Shown here: positions 33,532 through 42,844 of the stretch, piece after piece
How positions within the stretch are numbered: position 1 is the first letter of the stretch
Layout: each line of letters begins with the position of its first letter
Program-made: the position numbers and the translations under genes
IMG/VR virus record: IMGVR_UViG_3300018428_000030
Coordinates: 1-51,763 of that record
Origin: a virus
Strand: one strand, 5' to 3'
DNA length: 51,763 nt
Notes under the pieces: generated by a model
What the model saw: the letters and a program-made list of their open reading frames with translations, nothing else
Database searches by the model: none
Told to the model about the DNA's origin: nothing

Positions 33532-35415
33532 ATGAACTTTACTTCAATTATAAATGATGTTTGTTGTGATAGTAGAATTAAGGATGGCATAGTCAAACTT
33601 GATGATGCTAATCACGTATTTGTGTTACAAGAATATTTAGAAAAAGCTGGTTATGATATTAATGAAATTGTAGAAAAAACATCTACTTTATTTGAAGCTG
33701 GTAGATTTCCAGAACGACAGGCTTATAATAAAGATGGAATATTAGTTACATTTCCTACAAAAGAATATCGTGATAAAGCTGTAAATAAAGGAACACATTT
33801 TGCTGAAAATCCTAAAAAGAATACTGGAACATTATATGCTCCTGGTACAACTGGGGATTTATCAACTGCTGATATTGAAATGGACGATTCTCAATCTGTA
33901 GAAGATGATGAAATTGAAATTAAAGATAAAGAAGATGTAGATGTAAAAGATGATGAAGAGGATAATGAAGAAGACAGTGTATCACTAGATCAAGAATTAG
34001 ATAAAAAAGTTACTGGTGATGATAATGTAGATAATAGAACACGCAAAGAAAAATTTCAAGATTCAGAAGCAGTAGATTACATTTTAACAAATGATCCACT
34101 TCAAAATTATTCAGTAAATGAAGACGTAGTTTTTTATACAATTGATGAAGCTAAAGAATTGGGATATACCAACATGGGTTTATTATGGTTTGATGAAACC
34201 AATAAATTAGTTGGAGAACAATTATATTCTGAACAATATGGCGAACCATTAATTTACATGACTGAAGCACCGGGTTGTAATGCTCAAAAAATGGAAATAT
34301 TTATAGATCAAGAATTAAATAATATAAATTCAAATGATCAAACAGCAAAAATTATAGCTGACACATTAAGAAAAAAAGATAAAATATCAAAAAGTCAAGA
34401 ATTAGGAAGTAAAACATGTCCTATATCAAATGTGTATTTTTCTCAATTAAATAAAACTTCAAAAACAGATTTGGTTTTCAATAATGATAAACGAGTCAGT
34501 ATGAAGTATGAAATTGCACAATTGTGTAGCGCTCAAAATTTAGAAATGAATTCTGTAATTTCAGCAGTACTAACTGAAAATAAAACAGAATCGAAAGTTT
34601 TAAAAGACATAAGTTCGTTTATTATGGATGGACTTAAAAAAGATTTTTATATTGGCCTGAAAAAAGAATTAAAAGATAATTTACATAAATCTTTAACTAA
34701 CGCAATTAAATCGGGAGACGAATCGGAATTAGTATCTATTACATCTAATATAGAAAATGTTCTCACGAAAAATAAAAAATATTTAGAAGACGGTGTTTTA
34801 CCTATAAATGTAAATACTGTACTTGCTAAATTAAATAATATATTTACAAACCCACAACTTAGACACCAATTAATAGAAGAATTAGCAACTGGGAAAAGAC
34901 GATTCCAACAAGGAAAGGCAGATTTTTCAGCTATTTGTATAGCAGATTATATGATGACTTGGAATTGTACGGGACAGTACAAACTTTATACTGTAGATCA
35001 GTTTATTGATCAAAATCAAAATAATATTAATTTTAGATTTTCGAATAGAGGTGGCGTTCGTGGAATATCACTAAGAGGAGATATTAAAACTAGATTAGAG
35101 GAAACAAATCTAGATGAGATATCTTTATCTTCAATTAAAGATAGTTTATCTTCTTTATTGTCATCTGATATATTAGAATTGATAAAAACTTTATCAGAAA
35201 AAGGAAAACAGTATTTTAATAAAATGTGGCAAAAAATTAAAAGCATGTTTAGTGAAATATTAGAATATATTTCTAAAATTGGTAGAATAATTGCTGCTTA
35301 CATTGAAGAAGGATACTTGCAAGTTATGGAATTCTTAGGATTTGAGTCACAAGGGTTTGGTAAATGGAAATGGCAGTCTCCTATTGGTGGAGATAGTGAA
35401 ATGACTGAAAACTAA
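33532..35415 (+). CDS. Large phage protein, possibly virion-internal, unknown function
   Basis: A 627-residue protein. After about 80 residues comes a strongly acidic region (about 118-165, Asp/Glu-rich). Later, LRHQLIEELATGKRRFQQGK followed by ADFSAICIADYMMTWNCTG and NINFRFSNRGGVRGISLRGD resembles a segment seen in large virion-associated proteins of myoviruses. The last 100 residues are helical and Ser/Lys-rich (DSLSSLLSSDILELIKTLSE). No enzyme motif is recognised. It lies directly after the polymerase-like gene and one base before the next gene, so the three may form a module. Confidence 0.55.
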   Translation: MNFTSIINDVCCDSRIKDGIVKLDDANHVFVLQEYLEKAGYDINEIVEKTSTLFEAGRFPERQAYNKDGILVTFPTKEYRDKAVNKGTHFAENPKKNTGTLYAPGTTGDLSTADIEMDDSQSVEDDEIEIKDKEDVDVKDDEEDNEEDSVSLDQELDKKVTGDDNVDNRTRKEKFQDSEAVDYILTNDPLQNYSVNEDVVFYTIDEAKELGYTNMGLLWFDETNKLVGEQLYSEQYGEPLIYMTEAPGCNAQKMEIFIDQELNNINSNDQTAKIIADTLRKKDKISKSQELGSKTCPISNVYFSQLNKTSKTDLVFNNDKRVSMKYEIAQLCSAQNLEMNSVISAVLTENKTESKVLKDISSFIMDGLKKDFYIGLKKELKDNLHKSLTNAIKSGDESELVSITSNIENVLTKNKKYLEDGVLPINVNTVLAKLNNIFTNPQLRHQLIEELATGKRRFQQGKADFSAICIADYMMTWNCTGQYKLYTVDQFIDQNQNNINFRFSNRGGVRGISLRGDIKTRLEETNLDEISLSSIKDSLSSLLSSDILELIKTLSEKGKQYFNKMWQKIKSMFSEILEYISKIGRIIAAYIEEGYLQVMEFLGFESQGFGKWKWQSPIGGDSEMTEN

Positions 35416-35416
35416 T

Positions 35417-35815
35417 ATGATGATACAGAAACAATTACTTTGCACATTCACGGATAGTAGTAAATATCAAGATGTCATAGAGAAAATTACAAATGTCTAC
35501 GAGTTGATTGATAATAGATTATTTGTATTTGCTAATGAAAAAAATTTACGAGAATTGTATTTAACTTTTAACATTGAAAAAAAATCTAACAATAAAGTTA
35601 AATATCCAAACACTATCAGTGTACATAGAAAAAAACAAACAAATACATTGTATACGTTAAATGCAATGAATAGATTGATTGAAGACGAAAACGAAGGTGT
35701 TTTTGATAAAACTTATCAATTAAACTGGGAACTTTACAAAAATTCAATTATTTTGATAAATGATATTGGAGTAAAAATTGTTCCATTAAAATTGTTTTCT
35801 ATCATAAATCTATGA
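35417..35815 (+). CDS. Small conserved-looking phage protein
   Basis: A 132-residue basic protein, one base after the previous stop. Sequence features: QKQLLCTFTDSSKYQDVIEK, DNRLFVFANEKNLRELYLTF, SVHRKKQTNTLYTLNAMNRL and TYQLNWELYKNSIILINDIG. The HRKKxTNTLYTxNAxN pattern is one I recognise from other large phages, without known function. It ends the module before the SSB leader. Confidence 0.65.
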   Translation: MMIQKQLLCTFTDSSKYQDVIEKITNVYELIDNRLFVFANEKNLRELYLTFNIEKKSNNKVKYPNTISVHRKKQTNTLYTLNAMNRLIEDENEGVFDKTYQLNWELYKNSIILINDIGVKIVPLKLFSIINL

Positions 35816-35823
35816 TATTTATT
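35816..35823 (+). promoter_or_regulatory. TATTTATT element upstream of SSB leader
   Basis: TATTTATT lies at the start of the 138-base gap, just before two hairpins and 130 bases before the SSB ATG. It is the longest leader of any copy and fits a promoter whose transcript contains the hairpins. Confidence 0.4.
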
Positions 35824-35826
35824 TTA

Positions 35827-35868
35827 ACCTTGACTCAAAGCAAATATACTGTATATTGAGTTCAAGGT
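35827..35868 (+). promoter_or_regulatory. Long leader hairpin before SSB gene
   Basis: ACCTTGACTCAA (35827-35838) pairs with TTGAGTTCAAGGT (35856-35868) with a single bulged T. An inner palindrome, TATAC-T-GTATA (35845-35855), extends the fold. There is no T-run, so it is unlikely to be a simple terminator. In T4 the gp32 message has a structured leader used for translational autoregulation by the protein; an analogous operator is inferred. Confidence 0.5.
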
Positions 35869-35885
35869 AAAAAATTGTTATATCG

Positions 35886-35905
35886 CTTGATTTGAGTGAA
35901 TCAAG
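35886..35905 (+). promoter_or_regulatory. Second leader hairpin before SSB gene
   Basis: CTTGATT (35886-35892) pairs with AATCAAG (35899-35905), loop TGAGTG. The loop and both arms echo segments of the first hairpin (CTTGA, TTGAGT), so alternative pairings between the two are possible. Confidence 0.45.
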
Positions 35906-35953
35906 TTTATTTAACTAATTAACCAATTAAACACTTAAAATAATTAAAGAATT

Positions 35954-36811
35954 ATGGCATTAAATATATCTCAATTAAAAAATCGTTTGAGTGCTCTCTC
36001 AAACCAAGGCGGCGATAAGAAATCAAATCTTATTTGGAAACCAAAACCTGGAAAACAAGTTGTACGAATAGTACCTTATAAGTTTAACCCAGAAAACCCT
36101 TTCATCGAACTCAAGTTCCATTATAATCTAAATGGTAAGACTTACCTCTCACCTGATAGTTTTGGACGTCCTGACCCCATTGTGGAGTTCTCTAACCGTC
36201 TTAAAAAGACTGGTTCAAAAGAAGATTGGCAAATGGGTCGAAAAATGGAACCAAAGCTTAGGACATTTGCTCCAGTACTAGTACGTGGCGAAGAATCCGA
36301 AGGTGTTAAGTTTTGGGGATTTGGAAAGACTGTTTATCAAGAACTTATTGATGTATGTTTGGATCCAGAATATGGAGACATTACTGATCCAGCACAAGGT
36401 CGTGATATTACAGTGGAATTCAAAACAGCAGAAGAAGTTGGAAAAAGTTTCCCTGAAACAACTGTTCGTGTTAAGCCAAATACTAGTCCGGCAGTTGATC
36501 CAAAAAATAAAGATTCCATGGAACTTCTTAAAAATCAATCCAATATTCTTGATATGTTCCCAGAACTTTCATATGAAGAACTCAATGAAGTGATGGATGC
36601 ATGGTTGAATCCAGATGATGCTGATGAAGAAAGTATTGAATCAGTTGAAACGGAGACTTCCGAAGAAGTTGTTGAAACTCCGGCTGAAGAACCAAAAGTT
36701 ACTAGAAAGTCTAAAAAATCCGTTGTGGCATCACCTAGTGCTGCTGCTTCTAAGAAATCTTCAATGACCGATGATGTTTCAAAGGCCTTTGACGATTTAT
36801 TTAACTCTTAA
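35954..36811 (+). CDS. Single-stranded DNA-binding protein (T4 gp32-like)
   Basis: A 285-residue protein; T4 gp32 has 301. LKNRLSALSNQGGDKKSNLI opens with a basic N-terminal region like the gp32 cooperativity domain. The core (about 25-190) has WKPKPGKQVVRIVPYKFNP, ELKFHYNLNGKTYLSPDSFG and MEPKLRTFAPVLVRGE. The C-terminus has an acidic stretch, a Ser/Ala/Lys linker and an acidic end, SKAFDDLFNS, like the protein-interaction tail of SSBs. It coats single-stranded DNA in replication and recombination. The zinc ligands of T4 gp32 (H-C-C-C) are not seen in the corresponding YLSPDSFGRPDP region, so it is probably a zinc-free type. It has a structured leader. Confidence 0.93.
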   Translation: MALNISQLKNRLSALSNQGGDKKSNLIWKPKPGKQVVRIVPYKFNPENPFIELKFHYNLNGKTYLSPDSFGRPDPIVEFSNRLKKTGSKEDWQMGRKMEPKLRTFAPVLVRGEESEGVKFWGFGKTVYQELIDVCLDPEYGDITDPAQGRDITVEFKTAEEVGKSFPETTVRVKPNTSPAVDPKNKDSMELLKNQSNILDMFPELSYEELNEVMDAWLNPDDADEESIESVETETSEEVVETPAEEPKVTRKSKKSVVASPSAAASKKSSMTDDVSKAFDDLFNS

Positions 36812-36820
36812 AAATAAATA

Positions 36821-36857
36821 AAGCCGCTGAGGGCACAATGCCCTTAGTGGCTTTTTA
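36821..36857 (+). terminator. Intrinsic terminator after SSB gene
   Basis: AAGCCGCTGAGGGC (36821-36834) pairs with GCCCTTAGTGGCTT (36840-36853), with wobble pairs, followed by T residues. It separates the SSB message from uvsX. Confidence 0.92.
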
Positions 36858-36870
36858 GTTATAAAAATAT

Positions 36871-38013
36871 ATGCCTAAAAAATCAAATAGTAAAACTAAG
36901 TCTTCTAATAGAGATGAACTTTTAGATTTACTTCAATCCGAGTTAAATAAAGCTAATAAGGGAGGAGGTAAAATTGCTTATACGTTAAATGAAGAAGATA
37001 ACCCTACTGATGTAAGTGAGTGGATCAGTACAGGTTCATCTATACTCGATTTAGCTATTAGTAACAGACCACATGGTGGATTGCCAGTGGGAAGAATGGT
37101 AGAGTTCAACGGATTAGAAGGTACTGGAAAAAGTCTTATATCTGCACATGTTGTTGCAGAAACACAAAAGAAAGGTGGAGTAGCAGTTTTAATTGATACT
37201 GAAAATGCTGGTTCCCCAGACTTTTGGAAAAGTTTAGGAGTAGATCTTGAAAAAATGTTGTATGTTCAATGTGAAACAGTTGAAGACATTTTTGAACAAA
37301 TGGAAAAAATCATTACAATTGTTAGAAAATCTAATAAAGATAGAATTTTAACAATTATTGTTGATTCCGTTGCGGCTGCTTCTACAAAGATTGAATTGGA
37401 GAGTGATCATGGTAAAGATGGATTTGCTACTGGTAAATCTATTATTATTTCAAAAGCTATGAGAAAAATCACCAATATGATCGGTAAACAAAAAGTATTA
37501 ACAATTTTCACCAATCAATTACGTCAGAATCTAAATGCTATGGCATTTGGAGATAAGTACGTTGTTAGTGGTGGAAAAGCACTTGCTTATCATTGTAGTG
37601 TACGTGTTCGACTTAATAATAGTGGAAAGCTCAAGAAAGGTACTGATGTTATTGGAAATGAGTGTAAAGCTGTAGTTGTTAAAAATCGAATGGGTCCACC
37701 ACAAAGAACAGCTAATTTTGAAATTTATTTCGATAGTGGTATTGCCGACTATAGTAGTTGGATCAAGGTTATGAAAACAAATAACATCGTTAAACAAGGC
37801 GGTGCTTATTACACTTATACAAAAAATGATGGATCGGATTGGAAGTTTCAATCTAAAACATTTATAAGTGAACTACAAAAAGATGCAAGTCTTAAAGAAG
37901 AAATTTATACTAAGATTTGTGATGCTGTTATAATGAAATATAAAGATCCAAATAGTAAAATAGTTGAAGATGCTGAAGTTTCAACTGACGAAGAAGAAGA
38001 TACTGCTACGTAA
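36871..38013 (+). CDS. uvsX: UvsX-type RecA recombinase
   Basis: A 380-residue protein; T4 UvsX has 391. Walker A GLEGTGKS (81-88), Walker B TIIVDSVAA (about 154-162), a KQKVLTIFTNQLRQNLNAMA loop region and VVSGGKALAYHCSVRVRL are all present. It forms filaments on ssDNA and exchanges strands for recombination-dependent replication and repair. It is followed within five bases by RNase H, so the two are co-transcribed after the SSB terminator. The C-terminus is acidic (EDAEVSTDEEEDTAT), as in T4 UvsX. Confidence 0.95.
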   Translation: MPKKSNSKTKSSNRDELLDLLQSELNKANKGGGKIAYTLNEEDNPTDVSEWISTGSSILDLAISNRPHGGLPVGRMVEFNGLEGTGKSLISAHVVAETQKKGGVAVLIDTENAGSPDFWKSLGVDLEKMLYVQCETVEDIFEQMEKIITIVRKSNKDRILTIIVDSVAAASTKIELESDHGKDGFATGKSIIISKAMRKITNMIGKQKVLTIFTNQLRQNLNAMAFGDKYVVSGGKALAYHCSVRVRLNNSGKLKKGTDVIGNECKAVVVKNRMGPPQRTANFEIYFDSGIADYSSWIKVMKTNNIVKQGGAYYTYTKNDGSDWKFQSKTFISELQKDASLKEEIYTKICDAVIMKYKDPNSKIVEDAEVSTDEEEDTAT

Positions 38014-38017
38014 TAAA

Positions 38018-39085
38018 ATGAGTGCGTTTACTTCCAACGAAAAGAAAAGACTGTTTTCTCTTTTTGAAAACGTCAAAGAGGAAGACAGAGTTAGCGGTCT
38101 TAATGTTACCGCTGACTCTGGTATCCTCATTGTTGATGGATTGAATACATTTATTCGATCCTTCATGGCTGTTCCATCTATGAATGATGATGGAATGCAT
38201 ACTGGTGGCATTGCTGGATTCTTAAAAAGCGTAGGATACGCTATCAAATTATTGAAACCAACTAAAGTCATTGTAGTATTTGATGGCCATGGTGGTAGTC
38301 AGAAACGTAGAAAAATTTATCCAGATTATAAACGAGGTAGAAAAACTAAGATTAGATTTAATAGAACTTATCAAGAAATTTCTAGTACAGATATTGAAGA
38401 TAAAAATTTAAGAATAGAATTGTTAAGATTAATAAATTATTTAGAAGTTCTGCCAGTAACATCAGTGTCAGTTGATAACATAGAAGCAGATGATACAATT
38501 GCTTATCTATGTAGAGATACGTTTAAAGACAAACACGTCACTATCATGTCATCTGATAAAGACTTTCTACAATTAGCAAGTGATAAAGTTAATATTTGGA
38601 GTCCCACAAAGAAAAAAATATTTGGATGTAAAGAAATTTTAGACGAGTATGGCATTACATGTAATAACTTTATTTATTACAGAATTATGGAGGGAGATAC
38701 TAGTGATAATATCCCAGGCATAAAAGGTGCTGGATTAAAAACTATTTTAAAAGCATTTCCATTTTTAGCTGAAGAAAAAGAAGTTTCTTTACAAGAATTG
38801 TATAACTATTCTGAAAACAATAAATCTAAGTATAGAATTTACGAACGTGTTTTAGATGAAAAGTTAACAATGGAAAGAAACTTTGATTTGATGCAGTTAA
38901 AAGACACCCAGATTCAAAGCTTTACTCAATTACGAATCGAAGAAATCCTACAAAAACCTATTCCACAACTTAATAAGTTAGCATTTAGCAAACTTATTAA
39001 TGAAGATAAAATGTGGAATAACCTGCCTAACTATATTGTATGGCTCAACGAAACTTGGGCACGTGTAAATAGTTTTGTAATGTAA
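38018..39085 (+). CDS. RNase H / FEN-type 5' nuclease (T4 rnh-like)
   Basis: A 355-residue protein from the ATG at 38018; earlier in-frame ATGs lie inside uvsX. Acidic residues of the FEN/T4 RNase H family are seen in ILIVDGLNTFIR, VIVVFDGHGGSQKRRKIYPD, NIEADDTIAYL and MSSDKDFLQL. The helix-hairpin region EGDTSDNIPGIKGAGLKTI is also typical. T4 RNase H has 305 residues. It removes RNA primers and 5' flaps on the lagging strand, working with gp32. It follows uvsX closely. Confidence 0.92.
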   Translation: MSAFTSNEKKRLFSLFENVKEEDRVSGLNVTADSGILIVDGLNTFIRSFMAVPSMNDDGMHTGGIAGFLKSVGYAIKLLKPTKVIVVFDGHGGSQKRRKIYPDYKRGRKTKIRFNRTYQEISSTDIEDKNLRIELLRLINYLEVLPVTSVSVDNIEADDTIAYLCRDTFKDKHVTIMSSDKDFLQLASDKVNIWSPTKKKIFGCKEILDEYGITCNNFIYYRIMEGDTSDNIPGIKGAGLKTILKAFPFLAEEKEVSLQELYNYSENNKSKYRIYERVLDEKLTMERNFDLMQLKDTQIQSFTQLRIEEILQKPIPQLNKLAFSKLINEDKMWNNLPNYIVWLNETWARVNSFVM

Positions 39086-39115
39086 ATTTTCAAAACCTAA
39101 AAAAAAGAGTTGATT

Positions 39116-39138
39116 ATGCTACGCATGAAGTGTAGCAT
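39116..39138 (+). promoter_or_regulatory. Leader hairpin upstream of helicase gene
   Basis: ATGCTACGC (39116-39124) pairs with GTGTAGCAT (39130-39138), nine pairs with one G-T wobble, loop ATGAA. It lies before the preferred ATG at 39161 and inside any extended reading frame, supporting the shorter protein. It may hide or regulate the ribosome site or stop transcription of the upstream gene; no T-run follows. Confidence 0.45.
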
Positions 39139-39160
39139 GTCGCTTATAAATTACAAACAT

Positions 39161-40549
39161 ATGGAAGATAAAATTATTATAGACAATTTGAAGAAATTTG
39201 GAAATGAATTCCAAATTAAGTGTATTTCTGGATTAGTATCAGACAGACCATTTATTGAAAGATTATCTGATATTCTAGAACCTGAATTTTTTGAAAGTGA
39301 TGCTCACAAGTGGATTGTTAAAAATAGTATTAAATACTTTAATGAATATAGAGATTTACCATCATTAAATGTTTTTAAAGTAAGATTAGAAAGTGTCACA
39401 AATGAAGCACTGAAAGTCAGTATTGTTAATAATTTAAAAGTTATCTATCAAAAGATGAATGATGGAGATTTAACTTTTATCAAAGAGCAATTTCTTGAAT
39501 TCTGTAAAAATCAAAAGTTAAAGAATGCTATCAATGAGAGTGTTGATTTATTAGTTACTGGACAATATGAAAAAATTAAAAGTAAAGTTGATGAAGCACT
39601 AAAAGCTGGAATGGAAAGAAATATTGGTCATGATTATGAGTTGGATGTAGATAAACGAATGACAGTCATGGCAAGGGATTCTATCAAAACAAATTGGGAA
39701 GTTATTGATTCCATTATGGATGGTGGACTCGCACCAGGTGAATTGGGGATTGTAACTGCTTGTGCTGGTTCTGGTAAAAGTTGGGTATTAGCAAAATTAG
39801 GTGCTGAAGCTATGAAACAAGGAAAAAATGTTTTACATTTTACTCTAGAGTTAAATGAAAATTATGTGGGTTTGAGATATGACAGTTGTTTTACCGGAAT
39901 TGATTTTCAAAATATTCGTAATAACATAGATGTTGTAAAACAGAAAATTGAATCAGTATCTGGAAAATTAAAGATCAAATATTTTCCAATTAAAACAGTA
40001 TCCGCTCATAGTCTTAAAGCTCATTGTGAAAGAATTCATACATTAGGTACTAAAATTGATTTGATTATTGTAGATTATGCTGATATTCTAAGGCCAATTC
40101 ATAGTGAAAGAAACAGTAACAGTTATAGTGAAGCTGGTGGCATTTATGAAGAGTTGAGAAGTATCGCGGGAGAACTTCAAGTTCCTATTTGGAGTGCGTC
40201 TCAAAGTAATAGGGCTGCTATGGACGCTGACATTATTGAAGCTAATAATATTGCTGATAGTTATCGTAAAATTATGACGGCTGATTATGTCATGAGTCTT
40301 AGTAGAAAAGTTACTGATAAAGTAAATAACACTGCTAGATTTCATATTATTAAAAATAGATTTGGTCCTGATGGTTTGACGTTCCCAAGTAAGATGAATG
40401 CTGGGTGTGGACAGATTGAAATTTACAGTGATTCATCACGTGAAGGAATGGCACTTCAAAACGAAATGATGGATGGCGAAAATCAAGTTAAAAAGGTATT
40501 AAAAAATAAATGGAACGCACACAATACTGACGATGAATTTGAGGATTAA
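39161..40549 (+). CDS. Replicative DNA helicase (DnaB family, T4 gp41-like)
   Basis: A 462-residue protein from the ATG at 39161 (MEDKIIIDNLKKFGNEFQIK); an in-frame TTG at 39110 would add 17 residues that cross a hairpin, so it is less likely. Walker A is ACAGSGKS, Walker B IDLIIVDYADI, and the arginine-finger region is KNRFGPDG. The layout (N-terminal helical domain about 1-140, RecA-like domain after DSIMDGGLAPGELGIV) and the length match T4 gp41 (475). It unwinds the replication fork as a hexamer. The primase is not in this window. Confidence 0.92.
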   Translation: MEDKIIIDNLKKFGNEFQIKCISGLVSDRPFIERLSDILEPEFFESDAHKWIVKNSIKYFNEYRDLPSLNVFKVRLESVTNEALKVSIVNNLKVIYQKMNDGDLTFIKEQFLEFCKNQKLKNAINESVDLLVTGQYEKIKSKVDEALKAGMERNIGHDYELDVDKRMTVMARDSIKTNWEVIDSIMDGGLAPGELGIVTACAGSGKSWVLAKLGAEAMKQGKNVLHFTLELNENYVGLRYDSCFTGIDFQNIRNNIDVVKQKIESVSGKLKIKYFPIKTVSAHSLKAHCERIHTLGTKIDLIIVDYADILRPIHSERNSNSYSEAGGIYEELRSIAGELQVPIWSASQSNRAAMDADIIEANNIADSYRKIMTADYVMSLSRKVTDKVNNTARFHIIKNRFGPDGLTFPSKMNAGCGQIEIYSDSSREGMALQNEMMDGENQVKKVLKNKWNAHNTDDEFED

Positions 40550-40666
40550 TGTGTATTTTTGATAACAATAAAACAGCTAATAAAAAAGTTAAAAAATTTC
40601 ACTAAATGAGGTAAGATACATTTTTTTGAGTCATAGTTATTAACTACCGACTAGTGATTTTGGTAT

Positions 40667-42844
40667 ATGAAAAAAGATATTTTTATTAAAAAAAGAAGCG
40701 GATCTGTTGAGAAGTTTAGTGCAGACAAAATTAATAGAGTGCTACAGTGGGCTACTGATGGTATAAAGGGCGTTAGTTTTGAAGAAGTTGCTATGAATGC
40801 TCATCTTAATTTCTTTGATGGCATGACATCAAAAGACATTCATTCAATGTTGATTGAAGCGGCTTCGAATTTGATTACAGAGGATAAATCAAATTATCAG
40901 TTTGTTGCTTCACGATTATTGAATTATCAGTTAAGAAAAGAAGTTTGGGGTGGTAAAAACCCGCCAAAATTGTATGATATCGTCAAAGAAAACACTAAAT
41001 TGTTGATATACGACGAAGATATTCTAGAATGGTATTCAAAACAAGAATTTGATAAATTAGATGAATACTTAAAACACGATAGAGATTTTCTATTTTCATA
41101 TGCTGGAATTAAACAATTATGTGACAAATATTTAGTTCAAAATAGATCAATAAAAAAAATATATGAAACGCCACAGTTTGCTTATATGTTAATTGCTATG
41201 ACGTTTTTTAAAGATTATAAAGAACGTAGAATAGAATTAGTCAAAAAAGCATACACCTATTTCAGTAAACATAAAATCAATTTACCTACTCCAATTATGG
41301 CTGGTGTTAGAACTCCTATGAAGAGTTATGCTAGTTGTTCGCTATTTACTGTCGATGATACACTGAAAAGTATTTTTAGTAATAATAGTGCTGTTGGTTT
41401 TGCTACAGCTAGTAGATATGGTATTGGACTAAATTTATCTAGATTGAGAGCTACGAATTCTCCTATTAGAAATGGAGAAGTTATTCACACCGGTCCAATC
41501 CCATTTGCCAAAACATTTGAAAGTACTGTGAAAAGTTGTCATCAAAATGGTATTCGTGGCGGAAGTGCAACTGTAAACTTTTCATGGTTTCATTATGATA
41601 TATTGGATATTTTAGTTCTTAAAAACAATGCTGGTACAGACGATAATCGTGTTCGTAAATTAGATTACTGTATTGGTATGGATAAAGTTTTGTTTGAAAG
41701 ATTTTTAAAGAATCAAGAAATTACTTTATTTAGTTATCACGAATGTCCAGAGTTATGGGATAACTTCGGTCTTGAAAATTTTAAAGAGCTATATGAACAA
41801 GCAGAAAATAATAAGAATATAAAATTTAAAAAGAAAATTAGTGCTAGAGAATTAATGATGATGTTGTCTAAAGAACGTCTAGAGACTGGGCGTATTTATA
41901 CAATGTTTATAGATCATGCAAATTCTCATGGAAGTTGGATAGAACAAGTAGATACAAGTAATTTATGTTTAGAAGTAAATCATCCACTTATTCCAATTAA
42001 CGATGTTAATGATCCAGATGGAGAAATTGGTGTTTGTATTCTTGCTGCTGTTAATTGGTTAGAAATTAAAGATGATACTGAGATGAAAAATGTTTGTGAA
42101 GTAATTGTTAGAATGTTAGATTCTTTAATTGAACATCAAGATTATTTTGTACCTGCTGCTGAAAATTTTGCTAAGAAACGTAGAAGTCTTGGAGTAGGGG
42201 TTAGTAATTTGGCCGCACTATTAGCGAAAGAAGGTGTAAAATATTATGACGATGAAGCTCCAAATATTGCTGCTAGGTGGATGGAAAAACAAAGTTACTA
42301 TCTAATCAAAGCGTCAGTTAAAATGGCAAAAGAAATGGGTGTATGTGAGAAGTTTGAAAAATCCAAATTTAGTAAAGCCATTTTGCCAATTGATACATAC
42401 AAACCTGACATAAATGAATTTATTACAGAACCATTAAATATGGATTGGGAATCTCTCAGAGAAGAAATAAAAAAACATGGAATGAGACACTCCACACTAA
42501 CCGCATGTATGCCGGTTGAATCTAGTAGTGTTATTCAAAGTTCTACTAATGGTATTGAACCACCACGTAGTTTAATCAGTTTTAAGGGAAGTAAAAGTAA
42601 TATTTTACCTGTTGTAGTTCCTGGTATAGAAAAATTTAAACAAAATTATACATTTGCTTTTGATATGCCAGACAATGATGGTTATTTAAAAGTAGCAGCT
42701 GCTATACAAAAGTTTACAGACATGAGTATTAGCACTAACACTTATTATGTACCATCTCGTTATCAAAATAATAAAGTTCCAGTTCAAGAAGTTATAAAAG
42801 ATATGTTATTGGAAAACAAGAATGGTATAAAAATTTTGTATTAG
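40667..42844 (+). CDS. nrdA: Ribonucleotide reductase class Ia large subunit, interrupted by in-frame TAG
   Basis: This 725-codon frame carries the ATP-cone (KKDIFIKKRSGSVEKF), MAGVRTPMKSYASCSL (active-site Cys equivalent to E. coli C225), SNLCLEV (N, C439 and E441 equivalents) and IGVCILAAVNW (C462 equivalent). It would reduce ribonucleotides to deoxyribonucleotides with NrdB. It ends at a TAG (42842-42844) after NGIKILY. In E. coli the matching sequence is VKTLYYQ, so the TAG falls on the Tyr731 codon, part of the radical-transfer path; the following frame encodes the missing C-terminal tail. As written the protein would lack Tyr731 and the redox cysteines. Start: ATG at 40667, no clear ribosome site. 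Confidence 0.95.
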   Translation: MKKDIFIKKRSGSVEKFSADKINRVLQWATDGIKGVSFEEVAMNAHLNFFDGMTSKDIHSMLIEAASNLITEDKSNYQFVASRLLNYQLRKEVWGGKNPPKLYDIVKENTKLLIYDEDILEWYSKQEFDKLDEYLKHDRDFLFSYAGIKQLCDKYLVQNRSIKKIYETPQFAYMLIAMTFFKDYKERRIELVKKAYTYFSKHKINLPTPIMAGVRTPMKSYASCSLFTVDDTLKSIFSNNSAVGFATASRYGIGLNLSRLRATNSPIRNGEVIHTGPIPFAKTFESTVKSCHQNGIRGGSATVNFSWFHYDILDILVLKNNAGTDDNRVRKLDYCIGMDKVLFERFLKNQEITLFSYHECPELWDNFGLENFKELYEQAENNKNIKFKKKISARELMMMLSKERLETGRIYTMFIDHANSHGSWIEQVDTSNLCLEVNHPLIPINDVNDPDGEIGVCILAAVNWLEIKDDTEMKNVCEVIVRMLDSLIEHQDYFVPAAENFAKKRRSLGVGVSNLAALLAKEGVKYYDDEAPNIAARWMEKQSYYLIKASVKMAKEMGVCEKFEKSKFSKAILPIDTYKPDINEFITEPLNMDWESLREEIKKHGMRHSTLTACMPVESSSVIQSSTNGIEPPRSLISFKGSKSNILPVVVPGIEKFKQNYTFAFDMPDNDGYLKVAAAIQKFTDMSISTNTYYVPSRYQNNKVPVQEVIKDMLLENKNGIKILY

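Noticed and set aside
40550-40666. Host-type promoter in the gap before nrdA
   Set aside because: TTGATA- and TTGAGT-like strings are present but none has a convincing -10 box at 16-18 bases; I see nothing else definite in this gap.
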